Shown: positions 1-5,322 of the stretch, piece after piece
How the letters are laid out: each line of letters opens with the position of its first letter
Position numbering within the stretch: the stretch's first letter is position 1
NCBI GenBank assembly: GCA_016763955.1
Contig: JAESSU010000009.1
Location: 1 to 5,338 of the forward strand
Origin: Phycisphaeraceae bacterium
GTDB lineage: Bacteria; Planctomycetota; Phycisphaerae; Phycisphaerales; Phycisphaeraceae
Direction of reading: 5' to 3'
DNA length: 5,338 bases
Notes under the pieces: model-generated
Told to the model about the DNA's origin: nothing
The model's input: the letters and a program-made list of their open reading frames with translations, nothing else
The model's database searches: none
Made by a program: the position numbers and the translations under genes

Positions 1-1
1 C

Positions 2-1381
2 TCATCTGGCACGCACCGATACAGGCTGCAAAATTGCTCCGGACTGAATTGCCAGAGCAGCTTCGAGTTCAGACTTGGATTCTTTTTCAGCAGCAGGTGA
101 GAAGCGAACCGCAAAAACCAGTAGTGAAACACAACTCACAATCAATCCCAGAATCCAAAAAGATGTGTTCCACGGAAGCTCAGATTTAAATAAGAACCCT
201 GCTGCCACTGCGCCAGCATTGCCTCCAGCTCCAACAATTCCCGACACTGCACCAAGTGATTTTTTATTTACAAACGGCACGATGCTATAAGTCGCTCCTT
301 CAGACATCTGCACAAAAAGGCTAAAGATAATCATCATCGGGATCGCTAGCACCAGCACATTCATCTGGGAAAATAGCATCAAGGCGATTCCTTCTCCTAG
401 TAGTACAACGAAAAGCCAGCGGACCCGACCTCGTAAACCGAACCTCATGCCCATGCGGTCCCCCATCATCCCGCCGAGCGTACGTGCAAACAGGTTCATC
501 AGGCCAAACAGGCCCGCAAACAACCCTGCCATACCAATTGCGCGAGCCGTAGGCAGTTCTTTGAAATAGTCAAAATAATCCAGGAAATAAAGGGCTGCTA
601 CGTTGTTGATCGTTAGCTCCACACCAAAGCAAGCGCCATAGACCACAAACAACGCCCAGACTCGCGGATCCTTACAAGCCTGTAGAAAAGCGCCACGTGA
701 ATCAGATCGCTTTGGCATACGTCCAGATGCTCGCAGGTCCTTGAAATTGCCCTCGGGTGTATCCTGAGTAAATTTGTAATAAGCCAATCCCGTTGTCATG
801 CAAAGTAAGCCCACAACGATCATGCAGGCACGCCAGCCCATTGCTGTACTTAAACCAAATACGCCAATGGATAATGCGAACAACAACGGCATAATCATTT
901 GCGTCACACCTCCACCGAGATTCCCCCAGCCTGCGCTGGTCGCGTTGGCGGTCCCGATGCAGTTAGGGGCAAACATTTTGGACGTGTGGTATTGCGTAAT
1001 AACAAACGATGCGCCAATGCAACCAATAAGCACACGAAATAGTAGAAACGTTTCAAAACTGCGAGCCAGACCAATCCCCATCACCGGCAAACTACCGATG
1101 ACCAATAGCCATGTATACGTCCGGCGTGGACCGATTTGATCGCATAACCAGCCGATAAACAGGCGAGCAAAAATCGTGGCCGCCACCGACCCAATCACAC
1201 ACCAACCTATCTGTGAATGCGTGAGCGATAGTTCCTTGCGCACCACCGTCATGAGCGGCGCGATTCCGAACCATGCAAAAAAGCATAAGAAAAAGGCAAA
1301 CCATGACATGTGAAATGCTCGCATTTGCACCGAGCTGAAATCCCATAATCGAATCCTCGTAGCTTTGTCTGAACCTGGCAT
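2..1381 (-). CDS. narK: Nitrate/nitrite transporter of the MFS NNP family (NarK/NRT2/NrtP type)
   Basis: This predicted inner-membrane permease moves nitrate and/or nitrite across the cytoplasmic membrane. The 459-residue product starts MPGSDKATRIRL and then has QMRAFHMSWFAFF, the opening of TM1 typical of the NRT2/NrtP branch. Both NNP nitrate signatures are present: AGWGNLGGG at residues 150-158 (TM5) and SGIVGAGGNAGA at 380-391 (TM11). The two substrate-binding arginines are recognisable as R73 in FARLFIGW (TM2) and R300 in FARTLGG (TM8). GDRMGMR follows TM8, as expected for MFS proteins. Length fits the 12-TM family. The start at 1381 was chosen because AAAGGA lies 8 nt upstream; the reading frame runs open to a TTG at 1522, but that extension is unlike the family and has no good ribosome site. 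The stop is TGA at 2-4, so the gene is complete. Sequence cannot separate nitrate from nitrite preference, or uptake from exchange. The symbol denotes the family only; nasA, nrtP or nrtB-like names are equally possible. Confidence 0.93.
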   Translation of the reverse strand: MPGSDKATRIRLWDFSSVQMRAFHMSWFAFFLCFFAWFGIAPLMTVVRKELSLTHSQIGWCVIGSVAATIFARLFIGWLCDQIGPRRTYTWLLVIGSLPVMGIGLARSFETFLLFRVLIGCIGASFVITQYHTSKMFAPNCIGTANATSAGWGNLGGGVTQMIMPLLFALSIGVFGLSTAMGWRACMIVVGLLCMTTGLAYYKFTQDTPEGNFKDLRASGRMPKRSDSRGAFLQACKDPRVWALFVVYGACFGVELTINNVAALYFLDYFDYFKELPTARAIGMAGLFAGLFGLMNLFARTLGGMMGDRMGMRFGLRGRVRWLFVVLLGEGIALMLFSQMNVLVLAIPMMIIFSLFVQMSEGATYSIVPFVNKKSLGAVSGIVGAGGNAGAVAAGFLFKSELPWNTSFWILGLIVSCVSLLVFAVRFSPAAEKESKSELEAALAIQSGAILQPVSVRAR

Positions 1382-1389
1382 TAAAACAT

Positions 1390-1395
1390 TCCTTT
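1390..1395 (-). promoter_or_regulatory. Ribosome binding site deciding the transporter start
   Basis: The minus strand reads AAAGGA, 8 nt before the ATG at 1381. This is a good Shine-Dalgarno match at ideal spacing. It favours the 459-residue form over the TTG-initiated 506-residue reading frame beginning at 1522. Confidence 0.75.
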
Positions 1396-1414
1396 GTAAA
1401 CGTGCATAGAACAA

Positions 1415-1445
1415 CTGCTTGAGCAGGCCTGTGCTTCGAGCCTGC
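1415..1445 (-). other. Overlapping, mutually exclusive hairpins in the transporter leader
   Basis: Two stems share bases just upstream of the transporter. GCAGGC at 1423-1428 pairs with GCCTGC at 1440-1445 across an 11-nt loop. CTGCT at 1415-1419 pairs with AGCAG at 1422-1426 across 2 nt. Both use 1423-1426, so only one can form at a time. They lie 34-64 nt upstream of the start codon. No T-run follows, so neither is an intrinsic terminator. The pairing is seen; regulatory meaning is speculative. Confidence 0.3.
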
Positions 1446-1646
1446 CAATCGTTATTGGTTCTTGAAAAATTGAGATACGCTTCACAATATGCAAACGTGA
1501 TGCCAAAGATGAAATGCCGCAAAAAACGCTAAGTAATTGACATGCAGGTGTGTTTTTTAGGCAGAGTAGAAACTCCATGCCTAGGTTCTGCGCAGTTGGT
1601 TTAAAAATTGAATCGAGATATTTGAATAAGCTGTTGTGTTGAAGAG

Positions 1647-1675
1647 ATTTTATACCCATTGGGTATGATTGTGAC
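1647..1675 (-). promoter_or_regulatory. Candidate sigma70-type promoter for the transporter
   Basis: On the minus strand GTCACA (1675-1670; 4 of 6 to TTGACA) is followed by a 17-bp spacer and TAAAAT (1652-1647; 5 of 6 to TATAAT). Transcription would begin near 1640 and leave a leader of about 260 nt before the start at 1381. Most of a 15-bp palindrome sits in the spacer. The match is by eye. A promoter nearer the gene is possible. Confidence 0.4.
1652..1666. promoter_or_regulatory. Perfect 15-bp palindrome, candidate operator
   Basis: ATACCCATTGGGTAT has 7-bp perfect arms (ATACCCA/TGGGTAT) around a single T. It fills the spacer between the candidate -35 and -10 elements of the transporter promoter and touches the -10, where a bound repressor would block RNA polymerase or a MerR-type activator could distort the DNA. 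ATACCC...GGGTAT half-sites resemble those reported for CsoR/RcnR-like repressors, but the spacing is short and the match is only suggestive. No regulator gene lies in the window. Confidence 0.5.
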
Positions 1676-1873
1676 CGCGCTGTAAACGCATTGGAGGCCT
1701 AAAACAAGTAGCCGCGTATGCAAGTAACAGGACAAGTTCATTGACGAGGGGCATAGAACTTCAATTTGCCTATGGCTTATCAGTGAGCTTGTGTTTTAAA
1801 ACAAAGATTACATCTACAACAGGTTTTAATTTGGAAGCTCAAATCTTAGTGACTAAATAAATACGGTCTTGAC
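1667..1873. other. Gene-less spacer between comM and the transporter promoter
   Basis: No convincing reading frame, RNA gene or intrinsic terminator is seen in these roughly 200 bp downstream of comM. There are short palindromes: TGTTTTAAAACA (1792-1803) and TTAGTGACTAA (1846-1856). A weak AAGTTC/GAACTT pair lies around 1735-1771. None has a T-run placed as a terminator would need. The stretch 1396-1646, between the transporter's ribosome site and its candidate promoter, also holds no supported gene. It would be untranslated leader. Confidence 0.5.
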
Positions 1874-3388
1874 TTACCGCGTTCGATCCAACAACCTATA
1901 TTGAATGGCTTCTGCGACATGCTGGATTGAAATTGATTCAACCCCTTCGACATCTGCAATGGTGCGTGCGATGCGGCGAATTTTGTCATACGCTCGTGCA
2001 GACAAATTTAATTCAGTCATCGCTTGGCGGACAAGCTCCGTCGTTGGCCCATCCATCTTTGCATATTTGTTAAGCTCGCGGCCAGCGAGCGTGCTATTGG
2101 GTTTTAGGGATGAGCCGTTGCGTTTAATTTGAATTTTTCTGGCTTGGAGAATACTTTTGCGCATGGTGGCTGAATCTGTGCCTGAGTGTTCGTTGGCTAG
2201 TTGGGTAAAGGGGACCGGTGGGACTTCGACATGAATATCAATGCGGTCGATTAGCGGCCCGGATATTTTTGAGAGGTAGCGATCCATTTCGCGTTGCGAG
2301 ACTGCGTCGGTGGGCTTGTCTCCTTTGGGCGTGGGATTCATTGCAGCAACGAGCATGAAACGTGAAGGGAATGTGATGGAGCTATGGGATCGAGCAATGG
2401 TGACATGGCCATCTTCTAACGGTTGGCGTAGCGTTTCTAGGACTGCTCTGGGGAATTCTGGTGTTTCGTCGAGAAACAAAACCCCGTGATGGGCTAAGCT
2501 CACTTCGCCGGGTCGAGGGATGCTACCTCCGCCGATCATTGCGACACTGCTAGCGGTGTGGTGGGGGCTGCGAATTGGCCGTCGTGTGAGGATGGGCTGG
2601 CCTTTGGGGACTAAGCCGACACTCGAATAGATGCGTGTTACGTCCAATGCTTCATCACGCGATAGGGGCGGGAGTATGCCTGCTAGTGCGCGGGCCATCA
2701 TGGTTTTGCCTGAACCTGCTGGGCCGATCATGAGGATGTTATGAGCCCCAGCAGCAGCAAGGAGCATGGCACGCTTGGCAGCTTCTTGGCCTTTGATATC
2801 TGAAAAATTTGTGGATGCATACTCTTCAATAAGCAGGCTTTCAATATCAATTTCACTATGTGCGTCGAGCTGGTGTGTTTTATTTAAGAATCCAATGACG
2901 CTAGTGAGTGAGTCAGCAGGATAGACATTGATGTCGCCGACTGCTGCAGCTTCTGATGCGTTGTCAACGGGGACGACCACGCCATCAAATTTCAGTGACT
3001 TGGCAAGTAATGCCAGATTGATCACGCCATTGATTGGACGCAGGCGACCATCTAAAGCGAGCTCGCCTGCAAAGAGCAATTTTTTATGAGTCTGGGTTTG
3101 AATCACATTGGTTGCTAGCAGTAAACCAATGGCAATAGGCAGATCGAAAATCGGCCCTTCTTTACGGATGTCCGCAGGCGCTAGATTCACGAGCAGCCGA
3201 CTCATTGGGAAGGGGAATCCGCTATTGATAATCGCTGAACGGACTCGCTCAATGGATTCTTTGACCGCAGTATCAGGTAGCCCCACGATCGTTGTCTTGG
3301 GCAAACCTTTATCAGCGATGTCGACTTCGACTTCACACGCTACAGGATCAATCCCCTGGAGCACAAAACTATGGACCTGTGCGAGCAT
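1874..3388 (-). CDS. comM: ComM/YifB-family AAA+ ATPase (Mg-chelatase-like)
   Basis: Homologous to ComM, a cytoplasmic hexameric AAA+ helicase that promotes branch migration during natural transformation in Vibrio cholerae; elsewhere its role is less clear. The 504 residues match the family's usual length of about 500. The start MLAQVHSFVLQG is the canonical N-terminus and fixes the ATG at 3388, despite a weak ribosome site. Residues about 20-170 form the Lon/S5-like ChlI domain, including the conserved GLPDTAVKESIERVRSA stretch and NLAPAD(I)RKEGP. Residues 190-395 form the ATPase: Walker A GPAGSGKT at 222-229, HHTAS at 276-280, Walker B VLFLDE at 303-308 and SGPLIDRIDI around 376-385. The Mg-chelatase C-terminal domain follows (about 400-500), with LNLSARAYDKIRRIARTIAD. 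After MNP the chain reads TPKGDKPTDAVSQ, without the CPCG...CxC cysteines of many homologues; Escherichia coli ComM also lacks CPCG. It is divergent from hslU and has no operon partner here. True magnesium chelatase is unlikely. Confidence 0.95.
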   Translation of the reverse strand: MLAQVHSFVLQGIDPVACEVEVDIADKGLPKTTIVGLPDTAVKESIERVRSAIINSGFPFPMSRLLVNLAPADIRKEGPIFDLPIAIGLLLATNVIQTQTHKKLLFAGELALDGRLRPINGVINLALLAKSLKFDGVVVPVDNASEAAAVGDINVYPADSLTSVIGFLNKTHQLDAHSEIDIESLLIEEYASTNFSDIKGQEAAKRAMLLAAAGAHNILMIGPAGSGKTMMARALAGILPPLSRDEALDVTRIYSSVGLVPKGQPILTRRPIRSPHHTASSVAMIGGGSIPRPGEVSLAHHGVLFLDETPEFPRAVLETLRQPLEDGHVTIARSHSSITFPSRFMLVAAMNPTPKGDKPTDAVSQREMDRYLSKISGPLIDRIDIHVEVPPVPFTQLANEHSGTDSATMRKSILQARKIQIKRNGSSLKPNSTLAGRELNKYAKMDGPTTELVRQAMTELNLSARAYDKIRRIARTIADVEGVESISIQHVAEAIQYRLLDRTR

Positions 3389-3412
3389 GGTTCATTTTTA
3401 CCATGTCCAGAC

Positions 3413-3441
3413 TTTAAACACAATTATTCGACTTATCCCAA
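3413..3441 (-). promoter_or_regulatory. Candidate comM promoter
   Basis: On the minus strand TTGGGA (3441-3436; 4 of 6) is followed by 17 bp and TTTAAA (3418-3413; 4 of 6). The start of transcription would fall near 3406, leaving a leader of about 18 nt. The -35 lies inside the left 14-bp direct repeat that flanks the candidate mobile element. This is a moderate match by eye only. Confidence 0.3.
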
Positions 3442-3445
3442 CAGG
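3432..3445 (+). repeat. Left copy of 14-bp direct repeat (possible target-site duplication)
   Basis: CTTATCCCAACAGG is exactly repeated at 3624-3637. The two copies bracket the inverted-repeat block. The last four bases, CAGG, coincide with the first bases of the left terminal inverted repeat, so the true duplication could be the 10-bp CTTATCCCAA. Confidence 0.75.
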
Positions 3446-3502
3446 GCAAACGCATGTACACCCTGTCTTGGCGAGCTAGGTTATATCAGCCTGATTTTGA
3501 CC

Positions 3503-3512
3503 CTTGGCCAAG
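3503..3512. repeat. Palindrome with outer pairing
   Basis: CTTGGCCAAG is a perfect 10-bp palindrome. TTGA (3497-3500) and TCAA (3516-3519) can pair outside it, giving a quasi-palindrome across 3497-3519. It lies within the candidate mobile element. Confidence 0.4.
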
Positions 3513-3550
3513 TGTTCAATCAGCTTGCAAAGTATTTTTAGCACAACATT

Positions 3551-3565
3551 TTGACCGACGGTCAA
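3551..3565. promoter_or_regulatory. Perfect 15-bp palindrome, TetR-operator-like
   Basis: TTGACCGACGGTCAA has 7-bp perfect arms around a single A. Its size and its GACCG/CGGTC core resemble operators of TetR-family repressors, though no regulator is encoded nearby. It is inside the candidate mobile element, so it could instead belong to the element's own fold. Confidence 0.45.
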
Positions 3566-3567
3566 TT

Positions 3568-3586
3568 CCGTGTTGACACAACACGG
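3568..3586. repeat. 19-bp perfect hairpin/palindrome
   Basis: CCGTGTTG (3568-3575) and CAACACGG (3579-3586) are perfectly complementary across ACA. It begins two bases after the 15-bp palindrome. No T-run follows on either strand, so it is not an intrinsic terminator. Confidence 0.6.
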
Positions 3587-3623
3587 CCCGCCAAGACATT
3601 TCCCGCGACATGCGTTTTCCCTG

Positions 3624-3637
3624 CTTATCCCAACAGG
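3624..3637 (+). repeat. Right copy of 14-bp direct repeat
   Basis: An exact second copy of CTTATCCCAACAGG, starting immediately after the right inverted repeat ends at 3623. Removing one copy plus the element would restore a comM-hslU spacer of about 150 bp. Confidence 0.75.
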
Positions 3638-3658
3638 TTTGAAATGAATTGTTATTAT
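3630..3658 (+). promoter_or_regulatory. Candidate hslU promoter with extended -10
   Basis: TGTTATTAT at 3650-3658 combines an extended -10 TGn with TATTAT (5 of 6). CCAACA at 3630-3635 is a poor -35 at 17-bp spacing, as is common with extended -10 promoters. Transcription would start near 3665. No CIRCE element (TTAGCACTC-N9-GAGTGCTAA) is seen, so HrcA control is not supported. Confidence 0.4.
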
Positions 3659-3667
3659 ATCTGCTAT

Positions 3668-3693
3668 TGCACCAGAAGCAGTTGTTCGGTGCA
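3668..3693 (+). other. Hairpin in hslU 5' leader
   Basis: TGCACC (3668-3673) pairs perfectly with GGTGCA (3688-3693) across a 14-nt loop. If transcription starts near 3665, this stem-loop is almost at the 5' end of the mRNA, where it could protect the message. An alternative CTGCT (3661-3665)/AGCAG (3677-3681) pair partly overlaps its loop. Confidence 0.35.
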
Positions 3694-3716
3694 GACTCAA
3701 TGGACACAAAATAAAC

Positions 3717-3720
3717 GAGG
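3717..3720 (+). promoter_or_regulatory. Ribosome binding site of hslU
   Basis: GAGG ends 11 nt before the ATG at 3732, rather long spacing for a Shine-Dalgarno site. The alternative ATG at 3741 (residue 4) would be further away still, so 3732 is preferred. Confidence 0.4.
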
Positions 3721-3731
3721 CTAGAGAACTC

Positions 3732-5102
3732 ATGCTAAATATGACTCCCCAACAAATCGTGGTTGAATTGGATAAGTACATCATTGGTCAGGACGATGCT
3801 AAGCGTGCGGTAGCGGTTGCGATTCGCAATCGTTGGCGGCGGCGTAAACTTGATGAAGAAATTGCTCGTGAGGTGTATCCCAAGAACATTATTATGATTG
3901 GCCCAACGGGTGTGGGTAAGACTGAGATCGCAAGACGGCTTGCTAAGCTCACCGGCGCGCCGTTTATTAAAGTTGAAGCGAGCAAGTTCACTGAGGTCGG
4001 ATACCACGGCCGTGATGTTGAATCCATGATTCGAGATTTGTTGGATCAGGCGATTAACATGGTTCGCGAAGAGATGGCTCAAGAGGTGTGCGTTAAAGCG
4101 ACCGCTTCGGCTAATGAGCGGATTGTGGATTTGCTCTTGCCGGGCTTTAACTCGGATGTGAAAGGTGACAGTGGTTATGTGCCTATGGAGCAGTCTGAGG
4201 AGAGGCGGAACCACACTCGCTTGCGTTTGATTGAGCAAGTTAAAGCAGGGCGTTTGGATGCCCGTGAGATTGAATTGACACTTAATAGTAAGCCTCAAGC
4301 GTCGATGATGTTTGCGAGTATGGGGCTCGATCAGATGGATCCGGACATGGCCAACATGTTTGAGCGGATGATTCCAGAACAAAGCCAGACACGGAAAATG
4401 GTTGTTAGTGAGGCTCGAAAAGTACTCATTGAGCAGGAGACTGATAAGCTACTCGATAAGGATAAGATCACTGCTGAAGCGATTAATCGTACAGAGAATA
4501 GTGGCATTGTCTTTTTAGATGAGATCGACAAAATTGCCACCGGCTCAGGTGGCGGCAAGCAGGGCGGCCCGGACATTTCACGACAGGGCGTTCAGCGTGA
4601 TTTATTACCTGTGGTTGAAGGATCGGTTGTCACGACACGTTATGGCAGTGTGCATACGGATCACATTCTCTTTATCGCAGCGGGTGCTTTTCACGTTGCA
4701 TCGGTGAGTGATCTGATGCCTGAATTGCAAGGGCGATTTCCTATTCGTGTGGAGCTTAGCCCGCTAACTCGTGAGGACTTTGTTCGGATTCTTACTGAGC
4801 CGGACAATGCACTGACTAAGCAGCAGCAAGCATTATTGGGTGTTGAAGGGTTGACGGTGAGTTTTGATGACAATGCCATTGATGCGATTGCTCAGATGGC
4901 TGCTCAGGCCAATACGATGTTAGAGAACATCGGCGCTCGTCGTTTGATGACGATTATCGAGAAGGTTTTTGAGGAAGTGAACTTCGATGCGTCCGAGCGT
5001 GTTGCCAGAGGTGATACGACTTTCACTATGAGCGAATCGTTTGTGCGTGAGCAAGTGGCAGCTATTGTACAAGACGAAGATTTGAGCAAGTTTGTGCTGT
5101 GA
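3732..5102 (+). CDS. hslU: HslU (ClpY), ATPase subunit of the HslUV protease
   Basis: A cytoplasmic AAA+ unfoldase that forms hexamers, unfolds substrates using ATP and feeds them to the HslV peptidase. The 456 residues compare with 443 in Escherichia coli. In order: MTPQQIVVELDKYIIGQ at 4-20; Walker A GPTGVGKT at 57-64; KVEASKFTEVGYHGRDVES with the pore loop at 90-93; the I-domain at about 110-245; Walker B GIVFLDEIDKIA at 258-269; sensor-1 region ILFIAAGAF at 312-320; the arginine finger in ELQGRFPIRVEL (R335); and sensor-2 GARR at 401-404. The C-terminus DEDLSKFVL is the tail that docks into HslV, so a partner is predicted. The pore loop is GYHG rather than the usual GYVG. hslV, normally just upstream, is absent: the neighbour is divergent comM, and the 236 bp downstream contain only repeats. 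The stop is TGA at 5100-5102. Identification is firm; length and motifs exclude ClpX. Confidence 0.97.
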   Translation: MLNMTPQQIVVELDKYIIGQDDAKRAVAVAIRNRWRRRKLDEEIAREVYPKNIIMIGPTGVGKTEIARRLAKLTGAPFIKVEASKFTEVGYHGRDVESMIRDLLDQAINMVREEMAQEVCVKATASANERIVDLLLPGFNSDVKGDSGYVPMEQSEERRNHTRLRLIEQVKAGRLDAREIELTLNSKPQASMMFASMGLDQMDPDMANMFERMIPEQSQTRKMVVSEARKVLIEQETDKLLDKDKITAEAINRTENSGIVFLDEIDKIATGSGGGKQGGPDISRQGVQRDLLPVVEGSVVTTRYGSVHTDHILFIAAGAFHVASVSDLMPELQGRFPIRVELSPLTREDFVRILTEPDNALTKQQQALLGVEGLTVSFDDNAIDAIAQMAAQANTMLENIGARRLMTIIEKVFEEVNFDASERVARGDTTFTMSESFVREQVAAIVQDEDLSKFVL

Positions 5103-5155
5103 TTAATTGAGCGGTTTTAGAGCATCCTCAATTCAAGTGTAGCGTCGCGCAAGCT

Positions 5156-5175
5156 GCCCCGGAATAAACTCGTGG
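5156..5175. repeat. Imperfect hairpin GCCCCGG/CTCGTGGC
   Basis: GCCCCG at 5156-5161 can pair with TCGTGGC ending at 5176, with one C-T mismatch and a loop around GAATAAAC. This is the first of three stems inside the repeat block after hslU. Confidence 0.3.
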
Positions 5176-5197
5176 CTATTTTTGATTTTCAATAGCC
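5174..5197. repeat. Hairpin GGCTATT/AATAGCC
   Basis: GGCTATT (5174-5180) and AATAGCC (5191-5197) pair perfectly over a 10-nt T-rich loop. There is no trailing T-run on the plus strand, so a classical terminator is not supported. Confidence 0.5.
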
Positions 5198-5217
5198 GCA
5201 GGCATACTTGCCTGCGC
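5198..5217. repeat. Hairpin CGCAGGCA/TGCCTGCG
   Basis: An 8-bp perfect, GC-rich stem (the first G-C-rich arm begins about 5198, the second ends about 5216) closes the four-base loop TACT. It directly follows the GGCTATT hairpin. It is the strongest stem downstream of hslU but is followed by CACAGAC, not a T-run. Confidence 0.55.
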
Positions 5218-5298
5218 ACAGACACTACAGTTGAAATAGAAACGCTCTAGTGGTTCATTGCAGCTAAAACGTTATGGATTACATCTTGCGATGCATCA

Positions 5299-5322
5299 GC
5301 GACACGCCCCCGGAAGTGTCGC
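5299..5322. repeat. Hairpin at the right edge, GCGACAC/GTGTCGC
   Basis: GCGACAC (5299-5305) and GTGTCGC (5316-5322) pair perfectly over a 10-nt loop. The loop and right flank (CCCCCGGAA ... TCG ... GCTATTT) resemble 5157-5180, suggesting a related repeat cut by the window edge. No gene is seen in 5249-5338. Confidence 0.4.

Larger units (their letters stand above)
3442..3623. mobile_element. Candidate MITE-like element, about 182 bp, no transposase
   Basis: The left end (3442-3473) reads CAGGGCAAACGCATGT, six unmatched bases, then TGTCTTGGCG. The right end read in reverse complement (3623-3589) gives CAGGGAAAACGCATGT, nine unmatched bases, then TGTCTTGGCG. So 25 of 26 paired bases agree, with a short middle gap of unequal length. 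Exact direct repeats lie immediately outside. There is no credible gene inside, only dense palindromes. This is the architecture of a miniature inverted-repeat transposable element mobilised in trans. Alternatives are a structured regulatory region or an old invertible segment. The family was not identified. It sits between the divergent comM and hslU genes. Confidence 0.6.
5119..5248. mobile_element. Candidate small repeat element with 28-bp imperfect terminal inverted repeats
   Basis: The left end (5119-5146) and the reverse complement of 5221-5248 agree at 20 of 28 positions. Both carry AGAGC, then TTCAA, TGTAG and GTC at the same spacing. Between them lie three hairpins and no gene. This looks like a decayed MITE or a structured intergenic repeat. 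No clear target duplication is seen. It starts 17 bp after hslU stops, so it may also end or stabilise that transcript. Confidence 0.45.

Noticed and set aside
2..1522. Transporter starting at a TTG at 1522 with 47 extra residues
   Set aside because: The start codon is TTG, the extension has no family likeness, and the ATG at 1381 has a good AAAGGA site and gives the usual N-terminus.
1381..1659. 92-residue minus-strand frame ending in a TAATG overlap with the transporter start
   Set aside because: The start ATG lies inside the palindrome and has no ribosome site. The predicted promoter -10 is downstream of it. The product has no recognisable features. The stop/start overlap is likely chance.
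3573..3578. Perfect TTGACA -35 hexamer
   Set aside because: It is the loop region of the 19-bp palindrome. No acceptable -10 follows at 15-19 bp on the plus strand.
3442..3623. Invertible phase-variation promoter
   Set aside because: The inverted ends are imperfect and of unequal length, whereas recombinase-inverted segments normally have identical ends. No invertase gene is present. The flanking direct repeats fit transposition better.
3638..3731. CIRCE or other heat-shock operator before hslU
   Set aside because: No TTAGCACTC/GAGTGCTAA pair is present, and no convincing sigma32-type -35/-10 pair was found.
3476..3784. 102-residue minus-strand frame across the candidate mobile element
   Set aside because: It reads through inverted repeats and palindromes into hslU, is Cys- and Ile-rich without a motif, and has no ribosome site. 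It is not a transposase.
3735..4382. 215-residue frame antisense to hslU
   Set aside because: It is fully inside a clear hslU, has His/Asn/Arg-rich composition typical of an antisense shadow, and shows no family likeness.
5103..5220. Intrinsic terminator of hslU
   Set aside because: The hairpins are strong but none is followed by a T-run on the plus strand. Termination here cannot be asserted.
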